The notes beneath the pieces were generated by a model. The model was not told where the DNA came from and searched no databases. It saw only the letters and a program-made list of their open reading frames with translations. Below, in pieces: positions 11,400 to 26,500 of a DNA stretch of 64,000 bases; within the stretch, counting starts at the first letter, position 1, and each line of letters opens with the position of its first letter. Both the position numbers and the translations under genes were made by a program. The DNA comes from Gavia stellata (taxonomy: Eukaryota > Chordata > Aves > Gaviiformes > Gaviidae). The DNA is taken from assembly GCF_030936135.1 (NCBI RefSeq), contig NC_082618.1:10479034-10543033 (forward strand). Reading direction: 5' to 3'.

Positions 11400-14300
11400 G
11401 AATTGGGTTACAACTTTGCGTTCGAGAAATCCCTTACCCCCGCCTTACCGTAACATGTAACAGGGGGTATTTGGCTGCGTCTACTTTTTAACAGTAAGCT
11501 AGAGCAAGGCTGGAAGTCGGGTTGATCCGAACGCAGCTCCTGGGGCGCCGAAGCTGGCTCGCAGCGGGTCTGTGGATGTCGTTTCCTCTGAGCTCTTTTG
11601 CCAACGTTACCTTTATTCCGGTGGGTCCAGCCCTGGCCTGCGCCCAGGCTGGCTCCTCGGAGGCGGGAGAGAATTGCACACTTCCTTGGGGTGAGTTAGC
11701 CCCCCTTGCTTCCACCCCTTCGCTGCGCACGGCAGCGCGGTTCCCCGGGACGTGAGGACACTTTGTGCTGACGTTGGTTTAATCGAGGAACCGTAGGGAG
11801 GGCAGGTCAGTCTGCGAGTGTGTCCGGTTCATCCAGTTAACTTCAAAACCAGAATAAATATTGGTCAGATAACTTCTGATACCATCCCTGCCATTATTAC
11901 CGGAAGAAGCCGTACAAGGCTGATTCATTTTCCTTGAGCAGGATGGTTTGGTTTCCATGAACCTCTGATCACACAGCTCTGGGGGTGCTTCCATCGGAGC
12001 TGGCCCCATTGTTCTGCCTTTTGATACTCGAGTTGTAAATGTCGTTGCCTTTTCACCTGGGATCTTCTGATACTCCAGGGGCTGAATTAAAAACCGGAAG
12101 CACTTAATGAAAGTGGGCTGTAAGTTTTTGATGGCTATAGTTTTTCTCTTCTCTTGATTTAAATGAGAATATTCAGACAACACACTCCCAAAATAGATGA
12201 AGTTGTATTTATAGTTCAGTAATTTAGACTGGACTGTGTCAGCGTGGTAATGCCTGTGTGCGAGAAAACCTTTAGCTGTTGATAGTTGACTGTAATGAGA
12301 TTTTAAAACAAAAACGAAACCAGCCCTGCACACACCCAGGAGGAGGAATGCCTTTTCCCAGGGAGGAGGAAGTTGAGCTCAGCAGCATGTGAATCCACCA
12401 CCAGTTTTAAGCTGAAGCGTCTTGAGTTGCAAAGAAAAGGCAGTTCTGGCTGTTTCCGTGGACCAGACCCCGTTCCCAGGCGTGTGCTCTCTAATAAGAG
12501 CGCTGGCGTGGGGAGCGGTACCATAGTTCATTCCGGTTCTGGGTTTTTCCCCCCTCTCGTCTTGTTGATAACTCGATTCACCATTTATGCCGGTTGATCT
12601 GGCAACTTCCCTAAAGACTCACTGCTGATGGGGAGCCGTGCAGCTCCCTCCCCTCTCCAGCTACGTAAAAGCTCCTGGAAGGGGCTGTGTCGCAGCCGCC
12701 CAGCGAGGCCTCGGGAGGAGGAGCAGGCGGGTTTCTGTTCCCTGCGGCCAGGAGTTAGACGGATACGTGATCTGGTTCCTTCTGGTCTATGGAGCAGGAC
12801 TGTAGCAAGACTTTGGGTGGGGTGGTGGTTCTTGTGTCTTGTAGTGGTGTCCGGATCCAGGGAAACCCTCTTTCTCCCGAGCCTCCACGTTTCACTGGGA
12901 TGGGGCAGCCTGAGAGCATTTCCAGCAGAAAACAAATGGCACAACGAAGTGGTTTCTGGTTCTTAATGGCCCTTCTGAAGGCTTTTCCCTTCGATACCCT
13001 GCGCGTGCCAGTTGCTCCGCGTTCATCTGGGCACTTGCTGTAATCCGTAATGCTCGGATGCTCTCCTGGGTACAAAGGGAAGATGTCAATACCGGCAAAT
13101 CGCTGCAGATGGTGGTTGTGAGCTGCAGCGGTGGCTGAGTGAGCCTGTCGGGTACCTGTGAAGTGTGAACCGCGGGAGCCCTCGTCAGCTGTCAGACGTG
13201 GTCCCTTCCCTGCTTCTTCGTCTTTTTTCCCTAAAGTAGCCACGGGAACACAAAGGCTCTCCTGCAAGTGAGCGGTCACAGCACAGAAGCGTCTCATGTG
13301 GCTGCCTGAGCCCAGGAAAGGTTGGCAATGAGCATTTCTAGGAGCTTTTAGTTTTAAACCGTCAGGTTTCTGAGTCGCTTGAGTTTGTCTTCGGTTTGCT
13401 TCTAAATGAGTTGTAGCCCTCAGCGTGCGCTGGGCTCAGGCAGAGGCCCCTCCTCATTTCACAGGTCTGCGATTTCAGTTTTTAAAGGGAAAAATGCCTT
13501 CAAACACCGGTCCAGCTGTTAGGAGACCGAGTGCAACTGAAAGGTGCTGCGCCCTGCGGAACCCAGGTAAGGTCTCTGTGCCAGGTTCACCCTTTGTAAA
13601 CTGAGGATGACTCCAGAGGTGGTGAGGCTGAAGTCCTCAGGGCTGGGGCAGTGCCTGGTGTGGTTGTGTAGCCCAATACGTCATATCTGTGCAAATTTAA
13701 ATGGGTGAAAGATGCAAATCCCCAGGCATCTGCGTGTGTTCCTGCAGCTTTCTCAATTCTTTCCCTTTTCCCCAAGGAAACGTTGACATTCTGGGAGTGC
13801 TGAAGCCAAACTGCCCAGCACAAACCAACAACAGGAGACTTCGTAAAAAGTCTGTGAGCTTCATCTGGTATGAAGGAAGAATTAACAACAACCCAAGAAC
13901 TGTTCCTGCCCAGGCAAACGTAACCTGGTCTTGAAAACAGAGGTATGAGGCCGTGCTGCTGATTTTTGGGGAGGTAACAAATCAAGCTGCATAAAAGCTG
14001 CCTCCCAGTAATGACTTTCTTCCCCTGGTTAGTCTGAGCAAAGCCCAAAACCCCGACACCAGCAAGGATCGGGCTCTTCCTCGTGCTGACAAAATGTGAC
14101 CACAATTCCCCCGAAACGGGCCCGAGGCGAGCTGCTGGGGGGAGGCTGGCTTGTCCGCGGCTGCTTTGGCGTTTTTGTTTTTTAAGCATTAAGAGAAATG
14201 CTCCCTTGGACTTCCTGAAGCGCGGGGAGCTCTTTCTGGCTGGCAGAAAGTCCAGTGCGCCTCTGACGGGGACGGCTCCTGTCCTGGGGATGTCCGTCCC

Positions 14301-17300
14301 AGGGTGACCGGCTGCCACGAGGCGTCACTGCTGCGGGGCCGCGGGCAGCACAAGTTCTGCTTATTCCCGACATCTTTTGTTTCCCTCTGAACAAAGTTTC
14401 TGCTTTCTATGGCACAAAATGTGCTCTTCACTGTCCTGAACGTAGCTGTCAGCAGTGGCCTCTGCTTGCATCTCTTCAGGCTTGTGGTTTTGGGGGAAAA
14501 TGGGGTTTTGTGTCTTTTTTTCTTTTTTTTTTTCCCTTTGGTTCTACATTACGCATTGACGCTTTGTAAAATGCATGAAAATCTTGTTTTCCTTAAAAGC
14601 CAAAGCCAAGGTTGTGCAACACTTCCATGAATTCCCTGATGCTCCATTTAAATAGAAAAGAGCAAACAGCCCAAGTTAGGAAACGTGCATTGAGCGCTAC
14701 AAGCCGTGCAGTTGTGCAAGCCTGCTGCGGGAGCACCGCTGCCCGCCAGCTCCCAAAATCAAAGAGCAGGAAAAAGCAATCCCCGTGAGGATGCACGAGT
14801 GGCACCAATGCATCCTGTAGTTGATACCAAAGGTTTTCTTATCAGACATTTAGAGCAGGGACCTCCGAAGGTGAAATCTTTTCTCTTTGCCCACGTCATC
14901 TGGTCAGGAAACTCTGTGAGGTTATTTCTGGCAGAGCTCAGTTTTCCTTGAGAGCTTTCCTGTCACTTCTAAGTCACCTCAAGTCCTGCTGGAAAAATTG
15001 TAGAATAATCCAAGTCTTGAGCAGGCTTTAATCTTGCTCAGTTCCGTTTGAAACAAGTGTGACATTTTGAGGCCATACAGTATTTTTTCTGATACAGCTA
15101 GATGCGCTACTACATTTAGTTTATAGAGCGTGTGCTATGGAGAAAGTTCAAAACCTTTAGCTAAAAGAAATATTCTGTTATTCTAAGAAAATTCCTTGTG
15201 TTCTGCTGCTGAACCGGGTCTGCACCACACAAGTATCTGCTCTTACGCTCAGTGAAACCCAATGCAAGAAGCCAAATCTGTTGCCCAGTGGAGGCAACGC
15301 GTGACATCCTCCTTCGCCACCTCTCACGATCGACTTTCTGTGTACGCTCGGCAGCGGTGCCTCTGTGGGCAGCACAGCCATGGGCTTTAGTCCCTTGCCA
15401 AGGTCTGTGGATGTGATCCAAGGTGCCACTTAAAAGGAAAATCCTTTGTCTTGATTCTAAAAATGGCCCGTGTTTAGATCCCTTTGGAAGGGGAGATAGG
15501 GATTTTTCTTGCTTGGGTTCAGATCTGAAGAGGATAACTAAGCCCCCTACCCCACCATCTGATTTCTAGCATGTAGGAAGGATCTTTGGGTTTTTACTGG
15601 TCAGACTAAAAGACTTCCCTGCCAAGCTATTGATGTTTCTGATGTTTTCTTAAAACCTGGGTTCCACCGTAAATCAAATCTGGCCAACCCTCAAGCACAA
15701 ACCAGCCAGTTCTGTTACTATTTTCTCCTCTCACCATTTCTATCCTGAAGCGTTAGCTCTGCAGCAGCAGTCGAACGGGGCTACAGCCATCCCAGCCTGG
15801 GTCAATGGCTGGCAGCTGCTGCAGCTGCCAAGGACGCTGATACGTGTGCGGGCTCATGACCATTGTTTGCCTAAACCAGAAATGGCAAGTGGATGTGTAA
15901 AAGTTCTGAAACTTTTTTTTTTTTACCAGAACGTATTCCATACACCGGTCTCTTCCCTGCCTCTTTCGGTCTCTCCTCCCTGGTCGGTGCGGCTGCTGAC
16001 CGCGTGGAGGGATTGCACGCGTGTGTATGTTTGAGTAGCGATGAATGGGGAACAGACCCTGCTCTCGTCAGAAGAGGGTTTCTGCCGTAGCAAGGAAAGA
16101 AGCAGCTTCCCGTTTCCTTACAGACGCTGCTCTTTCGTTATTGGGGTCTATACAAAAAGAATGGTGGAGTAAAGGTAAGTCTGATACTTACATGCTCTTG
16201 ATCAAGTCTGGATGCTGGTGCACAGCTGTTAGGAAACTCCAGGATAATAATAAATAAAATCACATGGTTTAAAATAGCATCATTTTCATTTTGCTTGGGT
16301 CGAAGCTCGTTGCTATGACACTGCAAGTATTTCAGTATTTTGTGGCTTTGGGGAAACCATGAAGACTCTCTTTATTCTCTGCTTTTTGTTCAGGTGATGA
16401 TACTGTATTAATTGATTTCTGTCTTTCCGTTGACCTCTGAAGTTGTCTGGGAACCTTGAAAACAAAAAACCCCACAAAGTAAATGAAGGCATAACTCCTC
16501 TGAGAAGCTGTAGCTCTCCCAGGAGCTGATACTGGTATGCCCAAGCTGTCCCCGGGGGCTTTGCTGGGTGGCCGCCGCATATGGCTCGCTCCCACAAATC
16601 CATTGTCTATGGAGATCTGTGGGAACACCAGGCTGCCCGTGGTGGCTCATCACCCCGGCTCTCCAGCAACCAGCAATCCCAAACGCTTGTTATGTTCATT
16701 ACATTTCAATTGCACTAATTCGTAGTGTTTCGTGCACTTTGTGTCTCTGGTGCATTTATCCACGGAAGAAGTGGTTGGGTGGTATTGCCTCCGTTCTTCC
16801 GGGGGAGCAGACAAGCGGAGGAGGATTGCCTGGAGCCGCGCGGCCGCAGGTTAGTGTGGGACTCCTGCTCAGCCTCCCCGATCACGCTGTCTAGCTAGCT
16901 CTTGTTTTTTGACTTTTAGTGTATCAATTTGGATTTTAAGTGCTCCCTCAGAGCTGTTACATACCAGACGGGGAGGTAAATAGAGATACTGGGGAGAAAA
17001 GAGCTGAAAAGCAAGATGGTTATGAGTGCACGAGAACTCCCACAGGACATGTGATTGCATTTTAGCAGCTTGAAAATAGGCTTATGTGGGACAAATCCTC
17101 CTTCCACGAGCAGACTGTGGCACCTGTTTGTGGCAAAGCTGATCTCGTCAGCAAATGCTTCTCATGTCCCTCTTTCATTCCTCCTTCAGGGTTTGCGTAT
17201 GCCGGAGTTCTGGCTGGAGTACACAGGCTGCCAGTGACTCTGGTTAGCAAACACGCCTGCTACAGGTCGGGCTGCATTTTTGCTCCAGAAGACAAGCGTG

Positions 17301-20100
17301 CGTGGCTTTGCCAGGGTGGGCCCAAAGGCAAACCACAGCTATGTTTTGAGTATCCAGTTTGCTATGTAAAGAGACACTAATTAATGGCAATGGACGTGGG
17401 CCAACAAAGGGATGTCTCCTTCCTTACTACTGCCTTATGCTACAGTAGCTTCTCTTGCTGTTCTTCCTACTCCCGTGTCTCTTCTGAGACAGCAGTTCAA
17501 CCCGCCCGGCTCCTCTAGCTCCACCACTCATCACCTCTTCCCCTGCTGATCTTTTGCAAAACGGCCAAGCGTGGCTGGCTCTATTTGAGCAGGAAAATGC
17601 TGCTTCTGCTTCTTGCCAGTACGACGCTGGCTATGCGAGTACCTCTCATCTGTCCCTCTTGCTGCTGGGTGGTGACTTTGCGGGTGTGGTGGTGGTGACC
17701 GTCTCCTTGACCCGGGTGTTCCTGCAGGTCTCTTGTACCTCTGGAGAGACCCCAACTGATGTAAAGCTGCTGCAGTTTCTTTTCTTCGAGCCCTGGAACT
17801 GAATCTGGGTTTTCTGAAGGACAGCATAATTGCTTTAAAAAAAAAGAAAACAAAAACCAAAACATTTTTAAAGATATTTGTATGAGCAAACAGCACTCAT
17901 TGACTCATGCTTGGGCAATAACTCTTGCTTAACCATGGTCCTGTTGGGCGGCAGCAGCAACGAGCTGAGAAATGACTGCACCGTCCCCACAAATCCTCGC
18001 CCTGCGAAGTGTTTGTTCCTCCCCGTTGAGATCCGAGGCTCCATCCCACCCAGCAGCGAGTCTCCGCAAAGCCCCGTTTTCTGTGCGGTCTCCGTTTCCC
18101 CGGGTGGACGCCCAGCCCGGCTCGCCCAGCCCAGTCTACCCAAGCACCTAAAATCTGTGTTTTAAAGCAAGAACCCTTCTCAGCACCCCGGTGAGAGGAC
18201 TGTCGTTTTTCAGGCGCTTCGGGGAGATGGTCAGTAGCTGACGGGGCCGTGTGGCGGCCGCGTTTGAAGCAAGGCTCAAGCGTGTGTGATGGGACGTGGG
18301 TGCTGCTCAGCCCCGCTGCCACGGGTGGGGGGGTGCTGTGGACGGGTGTGCGCTGCCACTGGATGTCACTGTCGCTTTATGGCACTCTGTGAGTGGGAGG
18401 GCGGCTGGGTGGCCGTGGCTCCCTGCCCTGGCCATGCCAAGGGTGGTGGGACGGCACTGCGGAGCCGGACGGAGCGCGGCCGCCTGCGCTGCACCTCCTT
18501 CCAGGCAATCCCCCAGAAGAGTAATTTTTATGTTGCCAGTGGTCGTGCTGTTTGACTTTTCTTTTTCAAAAAAACTTCCCGAGCCTCAGGTAGCCCAGAA
18601 GATTTATTTCTTTACTTTCTCAGGCTGAGACGTGGGGCTGATTTCTGCATCTTTCGGCAGTGGCCGGGAGCCAGCAGATTGCAAAGGAAAATGATGCTCT
18701 AAGCTGAGCAGTGGGTCTGGTCTGGTATTTTCAGTAAGTCTTAAAACAGAGAGTTGGGACCAGTGTTTACATTCAAATTTGGCTGTGTGTTTTGTTTTAT
18801 TTTAAATAACAACTAAAAAAAAGCCTAAAAGCCCAAATGTGAGGGAAGGGGACATAGATCCCTGATTCTAAGACGACCGCTGAGCAAGGCTAGCGGACGG
18901 CTGCTCGCTAGTCTCTGTCCTTTAATAAAACCCACAAAATTATCAAATTACCATGCTGACAACCTCAATCGGTTACTAATTACATATTGATTCTGTATTT
19001 TTATGCTCGCTCATCTAAATAACGAGGCGTTTCCAAATAATCTATTTCTGTTGTGCGGAACGCGCCGGTCCCCCCGGATCCGCAGCCGGTTGTTTATGCT
19101 CTAGCAGGGAGCCGGCTGCTGTTCCCTTCCCACAAAGGGTGAAGATACTTATTTTTTTTCTCCCACTTGTCTTGCATAACAAAAGGCATTTGTCAACCGT
19201 TACATAACGGCAGAATTTATCGCTGCTTCTGTCGGCCTCTTTGGAGGCAGCCTCGTCCCCGGCGCCGCGCAGCCGTAGCCGGCAGGCTCTTGCTGGCTGC
19301 AGGTTGGTGCACGCTCCTCGGCACGCGCCGGTGCATCCCCATAGCGCACGACACAGCGTGACTAATGCTTGTCACCCACCATTTGGGTTTTTTCCTTCCC
19401 CCCCCCCCCACTTGGAAAGGAAGATGTGGAGTTGTGTGTTTTGGTTGTGTTTTTGTGTAGGGGAGCAAGAGGATGGGAAGGCGTTTGGGGAGGGTTATTT
19501 GCTTTTTAATACTTGTTCCAAGGTGGCCTTGGGGAGCTGCCCTCAGCCACAGGCCCTGCGGGAGCAGCGGGGCTTGTCCTTAGCCGGGGTCACGTCCTGG
19601 GCTCGGCGGAGCATCTGAGAAGGGCTGTGTTGGAAACGGAGCTCAGTTCCCCCTCCGCAGCGCTCACAAGTTTAAGGGAGCGAGACCGCCTGTGGCCGCC
19701 TGCCTCCCAGGGCTGCCAGTTGCCTTTTTAATATCTCCCGATTAATCTCGGGCGTCTCATGATAGCGACAAGAATTTCTGTTTGGGTTTTTTTTTTCTTT
19801 ACGATAGTTTTGATTTCCTCATTGTTGGAGTATCTTTTTAGAGCCTTAAAAATAAATAAATGGTTTTGCTTCCCTGTAAACTAAAAGCAAAAACCGCATA
19901 GCCGGCTTCCCCCTTTCTCTCACTGGAGGAGACGGCTGTTTACCTGCGGCCTCAAACTTATTTATGGCCTTATCACTGCCAGCTATCAGATGACCACAGC
20001 TCCCTTTTTAACGCGAAGCAAACCATACTCCGGTAAGCCAGCGAGGTCTCGCTTGCCACCGCTTTCTAATTTACTCAAAACAATTTCCTAGTTGACTCCC
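11400..20100. other. Intergenic DNA between convergent APPBP2 and CHCT1
   Basis: No exon of a known gene was recognised. The region alternates GC-rich blocks (11,500-11,760; 12,300-13,600; 14,050-14,350; 17,900-18,500; 19,050-19,740) with AT-rich islands. Several long - strand open frames (11,779-12,333 and 13,587-14,318) have no recognisable domain. A T tract lies at about 14,516-14,532 and a C run at about 19,400-19,409. AT-rich islands at 18,921-19,050 and 19,955-20,000 carry homeodomain-, GATA- and RUNX-like motifs and are discussed in the findings. Confidence 0.6.
19969..19999. promoter_or_regulatory. Cluster of GATA, E-box and RUNX-like motifs
   Basis: Within 30 bases there are TTATCA (19,970), TATCAG (19,984), the E-box CAGATG (19,987) overlapping the second GATA site, and ACCACAG (19,993), a RUNX-type core. 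This is a motif reading only. It lies beyond the 3' end of CHCT1 and more than 8 kb past the end of APPBP2. Confidence 0.3.
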
Positions 20101-20130
20101 TTCTTTTTTTTTTTTAATTGTAGATCTGTT

Positions 20131-20147
20131 TTTAATTTCTTTTTAAT
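20131..20147 (-). terminator. CHCT1: Possible CHCT1 polyadenylation signals
   Basis: On the - strand two ATTAAA variants fall at 20,147-20,142 and 20,136-20,131, about 250 bases after the CHCT1 stop codon, with another near 20,118. No AATAAA is closer to the stop. The sequence is simple A/T, so chance occurrence is quite possible. Confidence 0.35.
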
Positions 20148-20396
20148 AAACTTCTTAAAGTATGTGTTTCTTGTGGACCTTTGAACTTCCTGGTGTACTC
20201 AGCCTTTGCTCAGGAGATATGTTTATGGTTGGCTATGAGTGTGCCTAAATGGCTTAACCCTTCGGAGTCGGTGTTCTTGGGAAGCTGTTCATTACAGTTC
20301 CTTCATGTAGCTGATGCTCAGGCACAGAAATGAGCTTTGGCGAGCACAGGCTTTACCTGAACTAGTTGCTTGTTTCAAGGTTTAACTTTTATACCA

Positions 20397-23513
<3,117 letters not shown>

Positions 23514-26500
23514 GGCACACAGACCCCCGCTCCCTTCCCCGGGGCCTCACTCACGCCGGGTAGGAAGGGACAACTGCCACGGAGCTGTGTTTGGACCAAA
23601 ACTGCCGGGGTGCCCGGACACCGGTTCCGAGTTCTACCAACCATGGAGACTGCTGGGGCCCTCCAGCCCCACAGCACTGGGGCCCTCTGGGGCAGAATCG
23701 CCTCTCCCCATCAGTTTTGCCATTGATTTGTGGTCCTAAAGAAATAGGCAGAGAACCCTGGATTTGCCCCTTGCTGGCAGCGGTCGGGGTGTGCAGTGCT
23801 GTCAACAGCTCCCGTGGGCAATGGGAGGAAAAGGTCCCTTGCTCTGTTTTATTTGCACGTGTGGGAGCTTGGGGGAGTCTCTGGGACTCTTGCTTGGCGC
23901 TGGGTTTGCACCTGCAGTGGGTCCAGCACCTGTAACCGTGCCTCACGTCTGGATTATTTTGGCCTCTGAAGGTGGTGCGAAGCGCAGCTCTTTGAGTCAC
24001 ACGCGTGGCTGTGTGCGCCGCGTTGGCTATCTGCGAGTGTGGGTGCAGCTCCTGGCATGAGCAGTCACAGTTTTCCTCTACGGCTTGTGCACCAGCAAGT
24101 TCAAGACGGGCCTTTCTCCGGCTCTCCCCCCACAGCTGCTGGGCCATGCTGCGGGGAAGCAGGGGCCGGAGAGCCTGGCTCGCATGGGGCTGGGGATGGT
24201 CTCCGTAACAGAGGCAGTCCCATTTGATGGGGAACAGAGGTGCAACCAGGAAAAGGGACCTTGGGCTGCACCCTAGGTGTTTTTCAGGGAGCTGGTTGGA
24301 GCTGAGACCTCAATTCCCATCACAGTGTAATGGAAATTCAGGGTTACCTCCTTCACAGATGGTGGTGAAAGCCAACAGCAGGGAGATCTCACTCTCCTGG
24401 TAACACCTCTTTTAAAGCTCTCCTTTTTACAGAAAATAAATTGCATTTGCCAGGAAGAAGTCTGGAAAGGCTTGGAGTTAAAGGGACTTTGTTTTGGAAA
24501 TTTACTTCAAGGCAAAATGCTTTTACAAAGAAAAATGTGTCGGGCTCCCGTCATCCCCTGACCAGTCAGACAAGTGCAATTGTTTTGTCCCTTGGACAAT
24601 TAGTGTAATTGCTGCAGCTGTGATTCAGCTGTGCTCCTGTGCCAGGTCGCTTCTGGCACCGGGAGTCATCTCGAGGGCGGTACAAAGGCCCCCTCTCTCT
24701 GAGGTCCCCCCGGGCACGGCTGTGCGGGGCGACCGGCACTGCTCTTGGCAGAAGTTAGGATGCTTTTGGTCAAGTGTTTCTCTATGCAGCCAGCAATGCT
24801 GAGCGCCCGCCGAGCCAAATGCCTGGCTGGTGCAGGTAGTAGTCTTGGGAAAGTACCTATTGATGGGTCTTGAAACAGAGGCAGGTTCTTATTTTCAGGG
24901 TGTCTTAGTAAAGTTTGGCCTTTACCCATGATTGAATTCAATAATGACAAAAATCCATTAAGACAAGCCCTCCCCTTAAGATGTTTGCGGCATTTTCCCT
25001 CCTGTGTCTGCTTTCTTCCTCCCCCACGTCTGAAATTTTGCTGTCAGCTCTCTGACGCAGGAGCCTTGCACAGGCTGGTGCTGAGCAGACGCAAAGACAA
25101 TTCTCTTCTAACGCTTTGCAGTTAGGTTTGCTTTGACCATCTGATGTATGTTGCAACTTGTTTAGCCTATAGTAGGATTTTACGGTATGTTATGTATTAC
25201 TCAGTACAAGGTAAGCTATGCAGAGTGAAGCAGTGGTGATAGCACGGATAAGTGTACCTGTGCTGCTTCAGCCTGGTTGTTGCGAGGACTATGTTAGAGG
25301 TGGTTTAGTTGAAGGCGATGTTGAAAATGCAGCTGGTTTCTCAACGCCTGTTACCAACCACCCTCTTGCTGTGTTTGCTGCCTGCAATCATGACATCTGT
25401 CCCCAGCGTGGCAGGCAGCTCCTCTCCTTTTCGCCTCCAAAGGTTTAAACCAAGAGCTTGCCAGCTTATGTCCTCACCTCTCAAGTCAGAGTATCGAAGG
25501 GTAGTGTGTTCCTGGCTAACAGGAGCACGAGAGAAATGAAGCTGCTTCAGCACAAGCTTTCACACGCATTAGCAGCTAGATTAAAAGCCATTTAGGAGCC
25601 CTAGGGACATACGCCGGTTGTTAGCACAGGCATAACCCATATTTGCATGGCCGTATCTGTGGCCTTGTGAGATTACAGCTTCCACGGAGCATGTGACTAC
25701 AACACGGAGAGGCTCTTGGCTTATCGTGTGTACACTTCACTGTTTCAGAGGATGAAGAAGGCCTTGAGTTCCCCTTGAAAATCCCATCTTTGTTCTTCTA
25801 CCTTTCCGTGTACGCTGCACTCGGAGCTCAGCCAAAGCCATAAATATACAGGCAGGAGGTATAGACAGACTTCCCCGGCCTGCCTTCATCTTGGGATCTC
25901 GCTGTTTTTAGGAGCTGTCCACTAACCCGGTCTGCAGCGGAGCAGTGATCTTAGTAGTCTTCTCTGGCACTACTCAGTCCAGTGCTAGAGCAGGAGACTA
26001 GACAGCTGAGGCTGCAAAACTGCCTTTTTTCACTGTTGAACTGTACAATAACATTCAAAGCTGTGCTCTGACCACTGAAGCTATAAACCTTCCCCAACTC
26101 TTGAATTTTTTTGGTAGCGCGGAGTCAGATCTCAGTTCGTTTTGTTCATCATGTAAGGTCCTGTGGACGATCTCCTGCGAGATCAGGCATGAGACATGCC
26201 TTTGAGTCCTCAGAAGTCTCTGGTTGTACCCCTTCCCACTGGCCCTCTGGAAGACAACGTTACTTTCTACTTTGAAGCCTATCATGTCAGAAGGTGGCAT
26301 AACCCAGACCGCATCTATATAAATCTATCGGATTATATAGCCTACTTAAGAGCAGGAATCCTTTGAAACAATGTTCTAATTAGATGGGGAAAAGTCAGGA
26401 GTACAAACAGATTACACATCTCGTATTTCTGCCCACCAAGGAAAGGGAGCCTAAGTGCCAGTCAAACACGCTGTACTGTAACAGTGCACCTTGGGGAAAA

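Noticed and set aside
12755..13297. 180-codon minus-strand frame
   Set aside because: The region is GC-rich with several overlapping frames on both strands, the pattern of low stop frequency rather than a gene.
23551..24147. 198-codon minus-strand frame upstream of CHCT1
   Set aside because: It sits in the GC-rich CHCT1 promoter region, with open frames on both strands and no domain. The CHCT1 start is set by phase and similarity at 23,513 instead.
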